This document shows, in pieces, positions 1 through 8,800 of a stretch of DNA of 11,418 nt. Source of the stretch: an uncultured Clostridia bacterium (lineage in GTDB: Bacteria > Bacillota > Clostridia > Christensenellales > CAG-917); contig CANREO010000023.1 in assembly GCA_947629635.1 (NCBI GenBank), forward strand, positions 1 through 11,418, written 5' to 3'. Both the position numbers and the translations under genes were made by a program. The notes beneath the pieces were generated by a model. That model saw only the letters and a list, made by a program, of their open reading frames with translations, was not told where the DNA came from and made no database searches. Each line of letters begins with the position of its first letter. The stretch's first letter is position 1.

Positions 1-71
1 AATGCCGAAAACACCGGAATCTAAAGAAAAATTAAGGCAAATCCTACTTCAATATTAAGATACGACAAGTA

Positions 72-94
72 CAATATAATAGCATATTATGTTG
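72..94. promoter_or_regulatory. 10-bp inverted repeat over the -10 box, candidate operator
   Basis: The left arm CAATATAATA (72-81) and right arm TATTATGTTG (85-94) are separated by GCA. Nine of ten positions are complementary and the tenth (75/91) would be a G-U pair in RNA. The left arm contains the whole TATAAT box, so a dimeric repressor bound here would block RNA polymerase. That role is inferred from position only. No regulator gene is present in the window. Confidence 0.4.
75..80 (+). promoter_or_regulatory. candidate sigma-A -10 box (TATAAT)
   Basis: This is a perfect consensus TATAAT 74 bases before the first start codon, in the most AT-rich part of the leader. No good -35 hexamer lies at 16-18 bases spacing: TTAAGA at 55-60 is 14 bases away and TTCAAT at 48-53 is 21 bases away. 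An activator, or a different promoter, is therefore possible. If used, transcription would start near base 87 and give a leader of about 65 bases. A weaker TATAAA at 109-114 is an alternative without a properly spaced -35. Confidence 0.35.
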
Positions 95-140
95 AGCTAT
101 AGACAAAATATAAATAGAGCGTCGTATACAAATCGCCGCC

Positions 141-146
141 GAGGAG
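141..146 (+). promoter_or_regulatory. ribosome binding site that fixes the TTG start of the ATPase gene
   Basis: GAGGAG lies seven bases before the TTG at 154. The reading frame has a stop at 115-117 and no ATG or GTG between that stop and the TTG. The next in-frame ATG is well inside the protein, beyond the Walker A motif. The TTG with this strong Shine-Dalgarno sequence is therefore the only reasonable start. Confidence 0.8.
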
Positions 147-153
147 AAATACA

Positions 154-921
154 TTGCAAGACGCAAACGCACAAGCGATCATAAACATAGTCAATCTTAC
201 AAAGCAGTATCCGCGCGCCGAAGAGCCCGCAGTCAAAAATTTTTCGCTTACATGTTATTCGGGCGAAATAGTTGGGCTACTCGGGCACAACGGCGCCGGC
301 AAGTCCACTACGCTTAAGTGCATGACGGGCATGTTGCCCTTTTCGGAAGGCGAGATCGTCATAAACGGATACAACATAAAGTCCAGCCCCGTAAAGGCGA
401 AGTACAACTTCGGCTTCGTGTCGGACAAGCACGATGTGTTTGTAAAAATGACGGGCGTGCAATATCTCAACTTTATGGCGGACGCGTACGGCGTCGCAAA
501 CGCCGACAGACAAACGAGGTTGGAAGAGCTTGAAAACATATTTGCTTTGGGCGACAGATTGCTTGAACCCATAAGCAACTATTCGCACGGCATGCGTCAA
601 AAGATATGTATGATGGGCAGCCTGATACACAGCCCCAAACTGTGGATACTAGACGAGCCTATGATAGGTCTCGACCCCATGACAAGCGCGAGGGTGAGCG
701 AATTTATGGCAGAATACGCCAAGAGAGGCAATTGCATTCTATTTTCGTCGCACAACATAAATTCGGTGCAGAAGCTGTGTCATCGAGCCGTAATTTTGAA
801 TAAGGGCGTGAAGATCGACGATTTCAGCTTCGAAAATTTTTCAGAGGAGCATAGCGACGTCGATTTGGAACAATATTTCCTCTCGAGGACAGGCGCACAA
901 GAGGACGGAGGGCAACAATGA
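154..921 (+). CDS. ABC transporter ATP-binding protein (EcsA/BcrA-like subfamily)
   Basis: This is the cytoplasmic ATPase of an ABC exporter, which hydrolyses ATP to power the permease encoded directly downstream. All core motifs are visible in the 255 residues: Walker A GHNGAGKST (44-52), a Q-loop region FVSDKHDVF (88-96) with Asp where glutamine is usual, signature YSHGM (143-147), Walker B LWILDEP (163-169) with catalytic Glu168, D-loop GLDP (172-175) and switch His200. The Q-to-D change and the YSHGM signature are, from general knowledge, common in the EcsA/BcrA-type group of Bacillota, so they do not imply inactivity. Length is normal for a single NBD. The gene starts at TTG, which may lower its translation relative to its neighbours. 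Its stop codon overlaps the permease start (ATGA), indicating translational coupling. The substrate cannot be read from the ATPase. Confidence 0.95.
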   Translation: MQDANAQAIINIVNLTKQYPRAEEPAVKNFSLTCYSGEIVGLLGHNGAGKSTTLKCMTGMLPFSEGEIVINGYNIKSSPVKAKYNFGFVSDKHDVFVKMTGVQYLNFMADAYGVANADRQTRLEELENIFALGDRLLEPISNYSHGMRQKICMMGSLIHSPKLWILDEPMIGLDPMTSARVSEFMAEYAKRGNCILFSSHNINSVQKLCHRAVILNKGVKIDDFSFENFSEEHSDVDLEQYFLSRTGAQEDGGQQ

Positions 922-2603
922 GACACTATTTGTTGCTTCTGAAAAAACAAATGTTGGACGCCCTTCCGACCGCTTCCAAAAAGAAAAGGCTCGACGGGCT
1001 TGTAAATGCCGCGCTCGCAGCATTTCTTATCGCAGTGATAATAGCCGTATTCATCTTTATTTTCTCTAAATTTACTCAAACATACACCGCAATCAAAATC
1101 AATCGCGTCGAGGATATTCCTTCCCGGCAGTACGAACTTATGTCAATAGCCTATTTCGCGCTGTTTGTTATTTGCTTTATAAGCGGAATAAACAGACTGT
1201 GTTATACTTTGTTTGAAAACAGCGATATAAACGTACTCATTCCGATGCCCTTTTCCGCATTGGAAATTTTTCTTTCCAAACTCACGTGGCTGTATCTGCG
1301 CCAGGTTTTGCTTTCGGCGCTTTTTGTCCTACCCGTAAATTTAACCTTTTTCGTCACAACGGATCTCGTCGACGCATACAACGTACTGATGACGCCGATC
1401 GTCGCAATATTGCTGCCTATTATTCCGCTGAGTCTGGCGTCGGCGATTGTCTTGCCGTTCTATTATCTTAAACGCTTTATAATGTCTCACTATATCCTGT
1501 CATTTTTCACGGTGACCGCGCTTGCGGTGGGATTTTGCATATTGTATGCCTATATTTTCCAACTTGCAGAAGGGCTTATAGATACGGGCAAATTGATTTC
1601 GCTGTTTAACGAGCGCACAATGGTGAAGTTGCAGACCTTCGCTAAATACAGCTATCCGTCCAATCTATTTGCAAACATAATGTTGAAGCGCGAACTCGGC
1701 AAAAGCATAGGCATATTGATAGGAATTTTGACGGGCTCCTCCGCAATAGGAATAGCAATAATCGCGACGATCTTCAATCGCGTGACGCAATCGGGCTTTG
1801 CGCCGTACGTGCTGCATATCGCAAAAAAACAGATAAAACTCCGCCGAAAATCGCGCATCGTCAGCTTGCTGACCAAAGAATTCGTCACCGTCTTACGCAC
1901 TCCGAGCTACTCGTTTATGTATTTCACGACGGCGATAATCATGCCCGTGATGGCGTTTTATTCCGCAAGATTGAGCATCGCTACGCTCGCAAACATATTG
2001 GGAACGAATGTTCGCGTGGGATTTGAAATTTGCACTTTCATCGTCCTGCTTTACGGCGCTTTGACCAATACGTTTTGCTCTACGGCGATAAGCCGCGACG
2101 GATATATGTCGATGACGCAAAAGACGCTTCCCTATTCGCCCACGCAAATACTCTCGGCAAAAATGATTCTCGGAGGAATCGTTGCCGAAACAAGCATAAT
2201 AGCCTGTTGCGTCGCATATTCGGCATCGGGACTGGAAAGCCCGTTGGAAGCTTTTGTGACCTTTCTTTCGGCGACATTGCTTGCCATAGCGCAAATTGCG
2301 TTTTCGACAAGACTCGACCTCAACCGTCCGCATTTTTCAAAGACCGAGGACGGAGAGATCAAAGAGGCCAACACCACCGTATCGGTCATAATACTTGTCG
2401 GCATGACAGTATGCTTCGCAATAGGGATATTGCTCATGTACGGCACGATAAAAGGGCTTATAGGCGGCACTCTCACGTCAAACAGTATCGGAATAAGTTA
2501 CGCCATAGCCTTATGCATACCGCTCGCGCTGCTTGCGGCGGCGGTTGCTTTCTTTTTTGCGGGCCTTAAGAAGGCGTACGCGAATCTGGACGCGGAGGGC
2601 TGA
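918..2603 (+). CDS. large ABC exporter permease (about 12 membrane helices)
   Basis: This 561-residue integral membrane protein is very probably the transmembrane partner of the preceding ATPase. Hydrophobic segments suitable as helices occur near residues 30-50, 75-95, 120-145, 155-185, 190-215, 263-287, 330-355, 365-390, 410-435, 445-465, 490-515 and 525-550. It seems to be two six-helix halves: a proline-centred motif followed by a lysine helix occurs in each half (IPMPFSALEIFLSK from residue 108 and LPYSPTQILSAK from residue 404), likely the cytoplasmic segments that contact the ATPase. This resembles the long, uncharacterised ABC exporter permeases of Bacillota, distantly like EcsB; the exact family is an inference. 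The ATG at 918 overlaps the previous stop and has GGAGGG (907-912) before it. The substrate is unknown, but the two downstream surface-protein genes suggest a link to export or to the cell envelope. Confidence 0.85.
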   Translation: MRHYLLLLKKQMLDALPTASKKKRLDGLVNAALAAFLIAVIIAVFIFIFSKFTQTYTAIKINRVEDIPSRQYELMSIAYFALFVICFISGINRLCYTLFENSDINVLIPMPFSALEIFLSKLTWLYLRQVLLSALFVLPVNLTFFVTTDLVDAYNVLMTPIVAILLPIIPLSLASAIVLPFYYLKRFIMSHYILSFFTVTALAVGFCILYAYIFQLAEGLIDTGKLISLFNERTMVKLQTFAKYSYPSNLFANIMLKRELGKSIGILIGILTGSSAIGIAIIATIFNRVTQSGFAPYVLHIAKKQIKLRRKSRIVSLLTKEFVTVLRTPSYSFMYFTTAIIMPVMAFYSARLSIATLANILGTNVRVGFEICTFIVLLYGALTNTFCSTAISRDGYMSMTQKTLPYSPTQILSAKMILGGIVAETSIIACCVAYSASGLESPLEAFVTFLSATLLAIAQIAFSTRLDLNRPHFSKTEDGEIKEANTTVSVIILVGMTVCFAIGILLMYGTIKGLIGGTLTSNSIGISYAIALCIPLALLAAAVAFFFAGLKKAYANLDAEG

Positions 2604-2605
2604 AA

Positions 2606-5600
2606 ATGAAAAAACTTGTGACTGCTCTAATAATAGTCCTTCCCCTGCTTCTCGCGATAGCTCTTTTTGCCGTCACGGGATTTACTCGTCTTGCGACAAA
2701 CGTCGCCGCCACGGGGATAAAGATAAACAATGCCGGTGACGACGGCAATTATACCTTTTATATGGATTTAGCAAACTATTCCGCCTCAAACGCTCTTTTT
2801 GAAAGAGACCTGGGCGTTGAAGTATTGCCCAAAATAGCTACGAATCGTAAATTTTCCAGGCAGATCGCTTCCGAGGACGGCGAACAAACGGACATCGTCA
2901 CCTGCGACGAAAACGGAATGTTTGTGCCTCACGGCATCGGCAACGCGAAAGTGACTTATACCAGCGTCGACGGAAATTTTAAGGCCGGTATAATGATCGT
3001 CGTGACCTCAAGCGATGTGATCTCATTTGAACCGACGTTGTCCGACGTCAACGGCAAGAGTTACGAATTGATTAAAAACAACGACGGCAACTACGCCGCG
3101 AACATACCGAGCGGCAGCTATACACTCGGCGCAAAGTCTTACCCCGACATCGCGCCGTCGTCGATAAACTTTGCTTCCGAAGATGACGTTGCACTTGGCA
3201 TAGACTCCGTCAGCGGACGCTTCGACGCTCGCCTTAGCGGAAAGACGACCGTCACAATGGCGGTGGGCAAAGCGGAAAGCAAGACGATCGAGTTGAACGT
3301 CGCAAAAAGCGGCGACGTCACCGTCAACGGGCTGGATATTTCGTCGTCTCCTCACTTTTCGGCGCCGTTGAACAGCGCGTCGCTAAAGATGTATGTCGAG
3401 ACGGATCCGCATATAGCGGTCGAGGAGTTGGAGATAGGCAAACACGCATACGTCATGGGCTATAAGTTTACACCGATAAGCGGCAGAGAGGGCGCGTTTG
3501 TACTCGACTTAAATTTGACCTCTCCGTTTACCTCCGTCACCGAGGACGTTCGCTTCTCCCTTATTGTCGGAGGCGTTTCGCATCCGCTGATCCTGGACTT
3601 CGCGGACTATTCCGTGTTTATACATTCCGCGTCAAACCCCTTCGGCAGCGAGGAGTTGATCTTGCGCGAAGATGAGTCCTTGCGTTTTGCAATATCCGCA
3701 GCCCCGTCCGCCCCGTCACTTCCCGACGGTATGACGTTTGAGTGGTCTTTAGACGGCGATTGTGCACAGATTATTTCCTCCGCCGATAAGTATGCGGACA
3801 TTAAAGCCGTTGGCGTCGGCGAGGCGCGTCTGAGGGTCTATTGGCAATATAACGGCAGCTCGGGAACGGAAGAAATGCCCATTAGAGTTATAAAAACTTA
3901 TACATCTCTCGTATTCGGCGAAGCAGCGCAAAACTATGGACTGGGAGAACTTGCGATCGCTTCGAACCGCTATGACGACGAGCTCAACTTTACGTCCTCG
4001 CCATATAAAGCGAACTTTATCGCCAAAAACAAGGCAGGCGGCAATTCGTCGGATTTGGAAGATATCGAATTCAGCCTATCCGACGGCACATATGCCGCTG
4101 TCCGCACCGAAGGCGCGAGAGTGAACATCGATATCTTCCATACGGGTCACATAACACTGACGGCCTCTTGGAAATACGGCGAACGCTACGGCGTCAACCC
4201 GGCGACATTGACCTGTACTGTCGTCGACGGAGTCAGAATAGGGTCCGCAAACTCCCCTATTGACGAATTTACCGCATATTTACAATTGCGTAAAGCCACA
4301 CAGGAAGGAAGACAGATTGTGTTGGAACAGGATGTGAGGCTTGGAGAAAGCCTGTACGAACGCACAGCGGACAACTCCGACTACTTGCTTGATTCCGGGC
4401 TGAAAAGAGCAAAATACGACGACGCAACGATGCGACAAAAGCTCTCCGCATATACTTCGGAGCTGTATACTACCGCCGATTGGACTTACTATAAAAACAG
4501 GGGCGAAGAACACCCCCAAATCAGATATGCTTTGGAGTTTTCAAACAATGTCTACGGCAACGGGCACTCCGTCAGCGGCGAATATATCACAAACCACATC
4601 GACAGCTATGGGCAACTGTACGATTATGCGCTTTTCAGAGGTCCGCTGAACTTCGTCGCCGCGGCATTGGGAGCAGAAGATATTTTGTCCGTGAAAGGAC
4701 AGGATAATATAGTATTTTTGATACGCAACGACAACGTAACTCTGGACAACATAGTGCTTATGGGATGCGATGACGCGACGCTTATCGGCGGAGACAACCT
4801 TTATTTGGACGCGTTGGACAATATCGGCACGACACTTGAAATCATGGCGAACGCCGAAATCAAAAATTGCCGCATAAGAAACGGCCGTACCGTGGTGCGC
4901 GCCTTCGGCAGATACGATGTGAACGCAGACTCCCCTGTCGACACAGCGGCAGAAAAAATAAGCGTGACTTTAGATCGATGCCATCTGCAAAACTCAAGAG
5001 AATTTTTGCTTAAGATCGGCACAAACAGATTCATCCGCGGCAGCGTGGGCGGAGACGACGACAACGCGCCCGATCTTTGCCATGCCGGCGGGACGCCGTA
5101 CTCGGGCCACAATGACGATGCGTGCGACGAGTATATCAACGACCGATATTTTATGGACAACCTCGTACTCACCGATATAACGCTCAAAGACAGCTTGCTT
5201 CAAAACAGCGGACTGTTCTGTATAGGCGTTGAGAGCCACTTTTCGGGCGAATTGCTTGCGGACGCCGCGAACTCTTCCGACCCTACTTTCTCTGCGCTGG
5301 CTGCCAGCTTGCTCGTCGGCTGGAAGGATTTGGCGGCGACGAGTTATCCCTCCGCGCTGCACTTGGTCGGCAAAGTAATCATGGCGGACTGGAAAGATAT
5401 CGATAGCGTAAACAGCGACACTTTGATAGAAGTCGGACAATCCGAGGGCCTGCAAGAACTTGGCAAAATGTTCGCTCTCAATATAGGCGCAATGTTGCGC
5501 GAGGTCGCCAAAAACGAGGACTACGCCGACATTCTGTCCGACAACGGCGGCACGCAATATGCACACGGCGGCATCGCTTTTTACGGTGGCGGCAAAAATT

Positions 5601-5821
5601 ACGGCGTCTTGGACTGCTCGAAATTCGATTTTGAACCGCTAAACACGTATTGCGTCAATTTGAGCGTACTCACGCATGCCGAAGATACGACATTGCAAAA
5701 CCAAGGCAATCTGTTGCCGCACGCCGCCGGCATAAACGACTTCCGCTTTGCCATGTACGGCAGCGCAAGCAAATTCGGCCCCGGCACGCAAAACGAATAT
5801 ATTGACAACTTTTTCGAATAA
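2606..5821 (+). CDS. large exported surface protein: Big_2-like Ig domains plus predicted beta-helix
   Basis: This 1071-residue protein begins with a basic start and a hydrophobic stretch (residues 4-24), which can act as a signal peptide or an uncleaved membrane anchor; no clear cleavage site is seen. Residues 33-134 match the Big_2 (bacterial Ig-like) pattern, with V-L-P-x-x-A-T-N near the start and a DENG-x-F-V-P-x-G-x-G-x-A motif. More diverged Ig-like units cover about 137-235, 337-431 and 432-541. From about 550 the style changes: a helix then strand motif (QIVLEQDVRL) leads into a region (about 640-880) with repeated short strands and Asn/Cys ladders, such as NVTLDNIVL, IKNCRIRNG and LDRCHLQNS, typical of right-handed parallel beta-helices. 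No LPXTG or other sorting signal is seen at the C-terminus. The ATG is two bases after the permease stop, with GGAGGG at 2594-2599, so it is translationally linked to the transporter. Function is unknown; adhesion or glycan binding is a guess from the fold. Confidence 0.85.
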   Translation: MKKLVTALIIVLPLLLAIALFAVTGFTRLATNVAATGIKINNAGDDGNYTFYMDLANYSASNALFERDLGVEVLPKIATNRKFSRQIASEDGEQTDIVTCDENGMFVPHGIGNAKVTYTSVDGNFKAGIMIVVTSSDVISFEPTLSDVNGKSYELIKNNDGNYAANIPSGSYTLGAKSYPDIAPSSINFASEDDVALGIDSVSGRFDARLSGKTTVTMAVGKAESKTIELNVAKSGDVTVNGLDISSSPHFSAPLNSASLKMYVETDPHIAVEELEIGKHAYVMGYKFTPISGREGAFVLDLNLTSPFTSVTEDVRFSLIVGGVSHPLILDFADYSVFIHSASNPFGSEELILREDESLRFAISAAPSAPSLPDGMTFEWSLDGDCAQIISSADKYADIKAVGVGEARLRVYWQYNGSSGTEEMPIRVIKTYTSLVFGEAAQNYGLGELAIASNRYDDELNFTSSPYKANFIAKNKAGGNSSDLEDIEFSLSDGTYAAVRTEGARVNIDIFHTGHITLTASWKYGERYGVNPATLTCTVVDGVRIGSANSPIDEFTAYLQLRKATQEGRQIVLEQDVRLGESLYERTADNSDYLLDSGLKRAKYDDATMRQKLSAYTSELYTTADWTYYKNRGEEHPQIRYALEFSNNVYGNGHSVSGEYITNHIDSYGQLYDYALFRGPLNFVAAALGAEDILSVKGQDNIVFLIRNDNVTLDNIVLMGCDDATLIGGDNLYLDALDNIGTTLEIMANAEIKNCRIRNGRTVVRAFGRYDVNADSPVDTAAEKISVTLDRCHLQNSREFLLKIGTNRFIRGSVGGDDDNAPDLCHAGGTPYSGHNDDACDEYINDRYFMDNLVLTDITLKDSLLQNSGLFCIGVESHFSGELLADAANSSDPTFSALAASLLVGWKDLAATSYPSALHLVGKVIMADWKDIDSVNSDTLIEVGQSEGLQELGKMFALNIGAMLREVAKNEDYADILSDNGGTQYAHGGIAFYGGGKNYGVLDCSKFDFEPLNTYCVNLSVLTHAEDTTLQNQGNLLPHAAGINDFRFAMYGSASKFGPGTQNEYIDNFFE
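2702..4228 (+). repeat. Ig-like (Big_2-type) domain stalk of the 1071-residue protein
   Basis: This covers roughly residues 33-541. The first unit (33-134) is the clearest, with the DENG-x(3)-P-x-G-x-G-x-A core. The third keeps the analogous core (YADIKAVGVGEARLRVYW). The others are recognised only by their alternating beta-strand pattern and similar size of about 95-110 residues. Such strings normally act as rigid extracellular stalks holding a distal domain away from the membrane. Confidence 0.55.
4253..5245 (+). other. predicted right-handed beta-helix region of the 1071-residue protein
   Basis: This covers residues about 550-880. It opens with the motif FTAYLQLRKATQEGRQIVLEQDVRL, split here as FTAYLQLRKATQEG (about 556-569) and QIVLEQDVRL. 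Short beta rungs with turn asparagines follow at about 651, 707, 751, 789 and 854. An Asp- and His/Cys-rich loop (C825, H826, H835, C840) interrupts the rungs. Beta-helices of this kind occur in polysaccharide lyases and adhesins. No catalytic motif of a known lyase family was recognised. Confidence 0.5.
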
Positions 5822-5838
5822 AAGAGGAGAGAACTTGC

Positions 5839-8800
5839 ATGAAACGTAAAAAATTCATCGTTTGTCTACTCACATTGACCGTAGTTATGCTTTTGGCGAC
5901 AGTGCTGTTTGCCGCATGCGACAACGGCTTACAGAACCGAGAATTTTCCATTGTTCTGGATTTTAACGACGGCGTAAGCGAAACCCTCGATTATGAGTTT
6001 TCGGTGCAAGACGGTTTGGCCGCCATACCCACCCCTCAAAGGACAGGGTATACATTTACGGGTTGGGCGCTTGACAAAGAGGGTGCAAAGGAAGTAATAC
6101 CCGACGAGCTGCATAACGGCATCATCCTCTATGCGCAATGGCAGAAAAATAAATATACCGTAAACTTCTATATCGGCGACACTCTTATAGATTCGCAAGA
6201 GGTGCCCTATCTCGATGACGCCACGGCGCCGGACGATGCGCAGATCGCTGCGGCTCTGCCCGACGGCTTCGGATTTGAAAGGTGGGACAAGTCCTTTATC
6301 AATGTCACGTCCAATCTCGAAGTGCACGCCGTTTTGACTGCGGAAAGCCATACGGTCGTATTTTCGTGGGGCGACGGACAAACTTATACTTACGAAGGCA
6401 AACACGGTGAAAAAATCCCCACTCCTCCTCTTGTACAAAAGGATGGTTTCGAATTTGTCGATTGGGTGGATGCAGACGGCGACGTATTCGACGAAGGCGA
6501 CGCATTTATTAAGGACTCAACCTATTTTGCGAAGTGGCAACTGGCCATGCCGTCGATCAATGTCGTCGGCAACTTGCAACTTGCGTATGGCAATGACCTG
6601 ATTCTGCAAATCGAATCGCTCGAAGCGGAATCCGTCTCATATTCTTATAAATGGACGGAAAGCAGCGCTACGTTGTCATCTTCCGCCGATTTAAATATTG
6701 CGCGCCCGAATGCCGGCGTGCGCTCTCTTACCGCAGAGATCACCGCCTCTGCCCCCGGCTACGACAGCGTAACTGCAAGCAACATCATCGAAGTGCGCAT
6801 AAGCAAAAGACAACTTACCGCAAGCGCGCAGAAAATTACGTTGACTTATGGTGACGCTCTTCCCGAAAACATAACGCTCGATTATGTCGGATTTTTGGAC
6901 GGCGACAATGAATCACTGCTAAATGGTCAACAGCAAATCGTATCCGACTACAGCGCCGGCGACAGCGTTGGCAACTACACAGCGAGCGTAAGCGGCATCA
7001 CTGCCGAAAACTATGAGCTTGCCGCTGTTTCCGTAGACATAGAAGTAAAAGCAAAAACAGTTTCTTATACGTATTCGGACGACAAAACCTACGACGGCGA
7101 GGCATATTCCTTCAACCAAAGCGGCATAATCTTTGACGGTCTGCTCGAAGGGCACGTCATGACGCTCTCCTTCACGACGAATTCCGCCAATGCCGCCGAA
7201 TATAAAGATATCGTTCCAAGCTCCTATTCCATAACCGACGGAGAAGGACAGACCGTGACAGAAAACTATAATGTGAAGTTTAACCTGTCAATTGATATAA
7301 ATAAAGCCCGGCTTATTGTAGATATCAACACAACAACCGTTGCAGACTATGACGGTCTGCCTCACGCCTTCGAGATAGGTCTTGACAGAGACGATTTGAA
7401 TATTGTGTACGTCTCGGATGGTGAAACGGAACAAAACGAAGCGCCGACATATACAAATGCGGACACCTATATGTTTACCGTGCGTATAACCTCCGAAAAC
7501 TATTTGCCTTATGAAACGACTTGTACGCTTATAATCAACAAGGCAAAAATCACGGTGCGCGCGCTTCCTCAAACGGCCGTTTACGGCAACGACTTCGAAT
7601 TGGATCAATCAGCATACGAAACCGAAGGTAAGCTGTTCGGCAACGTTCTGACAGTAAATCTCATGACCGATTATGTCATAGGCAACGACGCCAAGGATTA
7701 TGTAATATCCGTGACCGCGGACGCGGGCGCCAACTTTGATATCTCGGCCGAGCCCTCTACTCTGACCGTAAATAAAGCTGCCATAACCGTTTCGGCTCCC
7801 GACGCGTCCGTTACGTACGGCGAAGAGCTGTCGCTTGACGGATTGAGCGGCACGGCACATAATGTGCCCTCCCACGGCGCAAGCGTAAATATCACGCTTT
7901 CTACGGATTATACGATGGGCGGAAACGTAAACGAATCATTCCATATCTTTGCCACCGCGCAAAGTGACAACTATACAATTGAAAGCACGCCCGGCACATT
8001 GACCGTGCTCGCAAGGCAGGTGACTTTCGCCATAGACGACGCAAACGTTAAATACGGCGACGCATTTGACCTTGCCTCGCACACGTACAAGATCTCGACG
8101 GGCTCGCTGTACGGGCAAGACAACATCGCATTGGCGATGAGATCCGATTATGAACCCGGTATGAGCGCGGGCTCCACGTGTTCGCTCTCTGCCGATTACG
8201 AGCAAAACGATAATTATGAAATTTTCATACTGGACGGCGACCTGACGGTTGTACCGCGAGAGCTTTCTGTAAAGGTCAAGGACGCAAGCGTCCGATACGG
8301 AGAAGAGGCGCCGCAGTTCGAATACGAAATTACGGACGGCTCTTTCTACAATGCGGAAAGCCCCTTGCCCACATATCGTCACGGCTACCGTCCGGGCGTT
8401 TATGAACCGATCGAAGTGAACGTGTCGTTTGACGATCCAAACTACAATATTTCGACGACCGCGGGGACTCTGAACATATTAGCGCGCACATTGAAACTTT
8501 CGATAAGCGCCACATACGCGCAAAACGGCACGGCATGGCAAGAGGAAATAAATCAACTTCAGATGCACGGCATTTTCGAAAACGACATTGCGGAAGGCAA
8601 GTTGGCTACAAGCGGTTCCGATGAAAAAATTTATACGGCGCATGGTAGCGACATTGGCGACTTCAGATGGATCAATGCCTTTACCGTACGCAACGGCAAT
8701 GGTGACGACGTCACAAAAATGTATGAACTCGAATACGATCTGAGCATACAGATCACGCCAAAGCCCATAAGCTATACGATTTCCGAAACCGCCGATTTCG

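Larger units (their letters stand above)
60..127. repeat. 7-bp inverted repeat pair flanking the leader (60-66 / 121-127)
   Basis: ATACGAC at 60-66 is the exact reverse complement of GTCGTAT at 121-127. The two arms enclose the 72-94 palindrome. They could form the closing stem of an RNA structure only if transcription starts upstream of base 60, or they could be paired protein-binding half-sites. A 7-base match over this distance may also be chance. Confidence 0.2.
1..153. other. AT-rich leader region upstream of the operon
   Basis: No complete gene is visible here. All three plus-strand frames close early, with stops at 22-24, 33-35 and 56-58, so any gene entering from the left on this strand ends by base 58. 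The frame closing at 56-58 reads a short basic peptide from the ATG at 2 (MPKTPESKEKLRQILLQY). It could be the tail of an upstream gene or chance, and nothing identifies it. The region from about 50 to 120 is much more AT-rich than the genes that follow and holds the likely promoter and the inverted repeat listed separately. Confidence 0.6.

Noticed and set aside
72..94. Hairpin as a transcription terminator for an upstream gene
   Set aside because: The stem is almost all A-T, with no GC-rich stem and no T-tract after it. It fits an operator better than an intrinsic terminator.
2030..2569. 179-codon plus-strand frame inside the permease gene
   Set aside because: It overlaps the membrane helices of the permease in another frame and is rich in Arg/His, as expected for an out-of-frame reading.
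4994..5566. 190-codon open frame on the minus strand
   Set aside because: It lies wholly inside the well-supported 1071-residue gene, has no recognisable domain and is odd in composition. It is a shadow of the plus-strand codon pattern.
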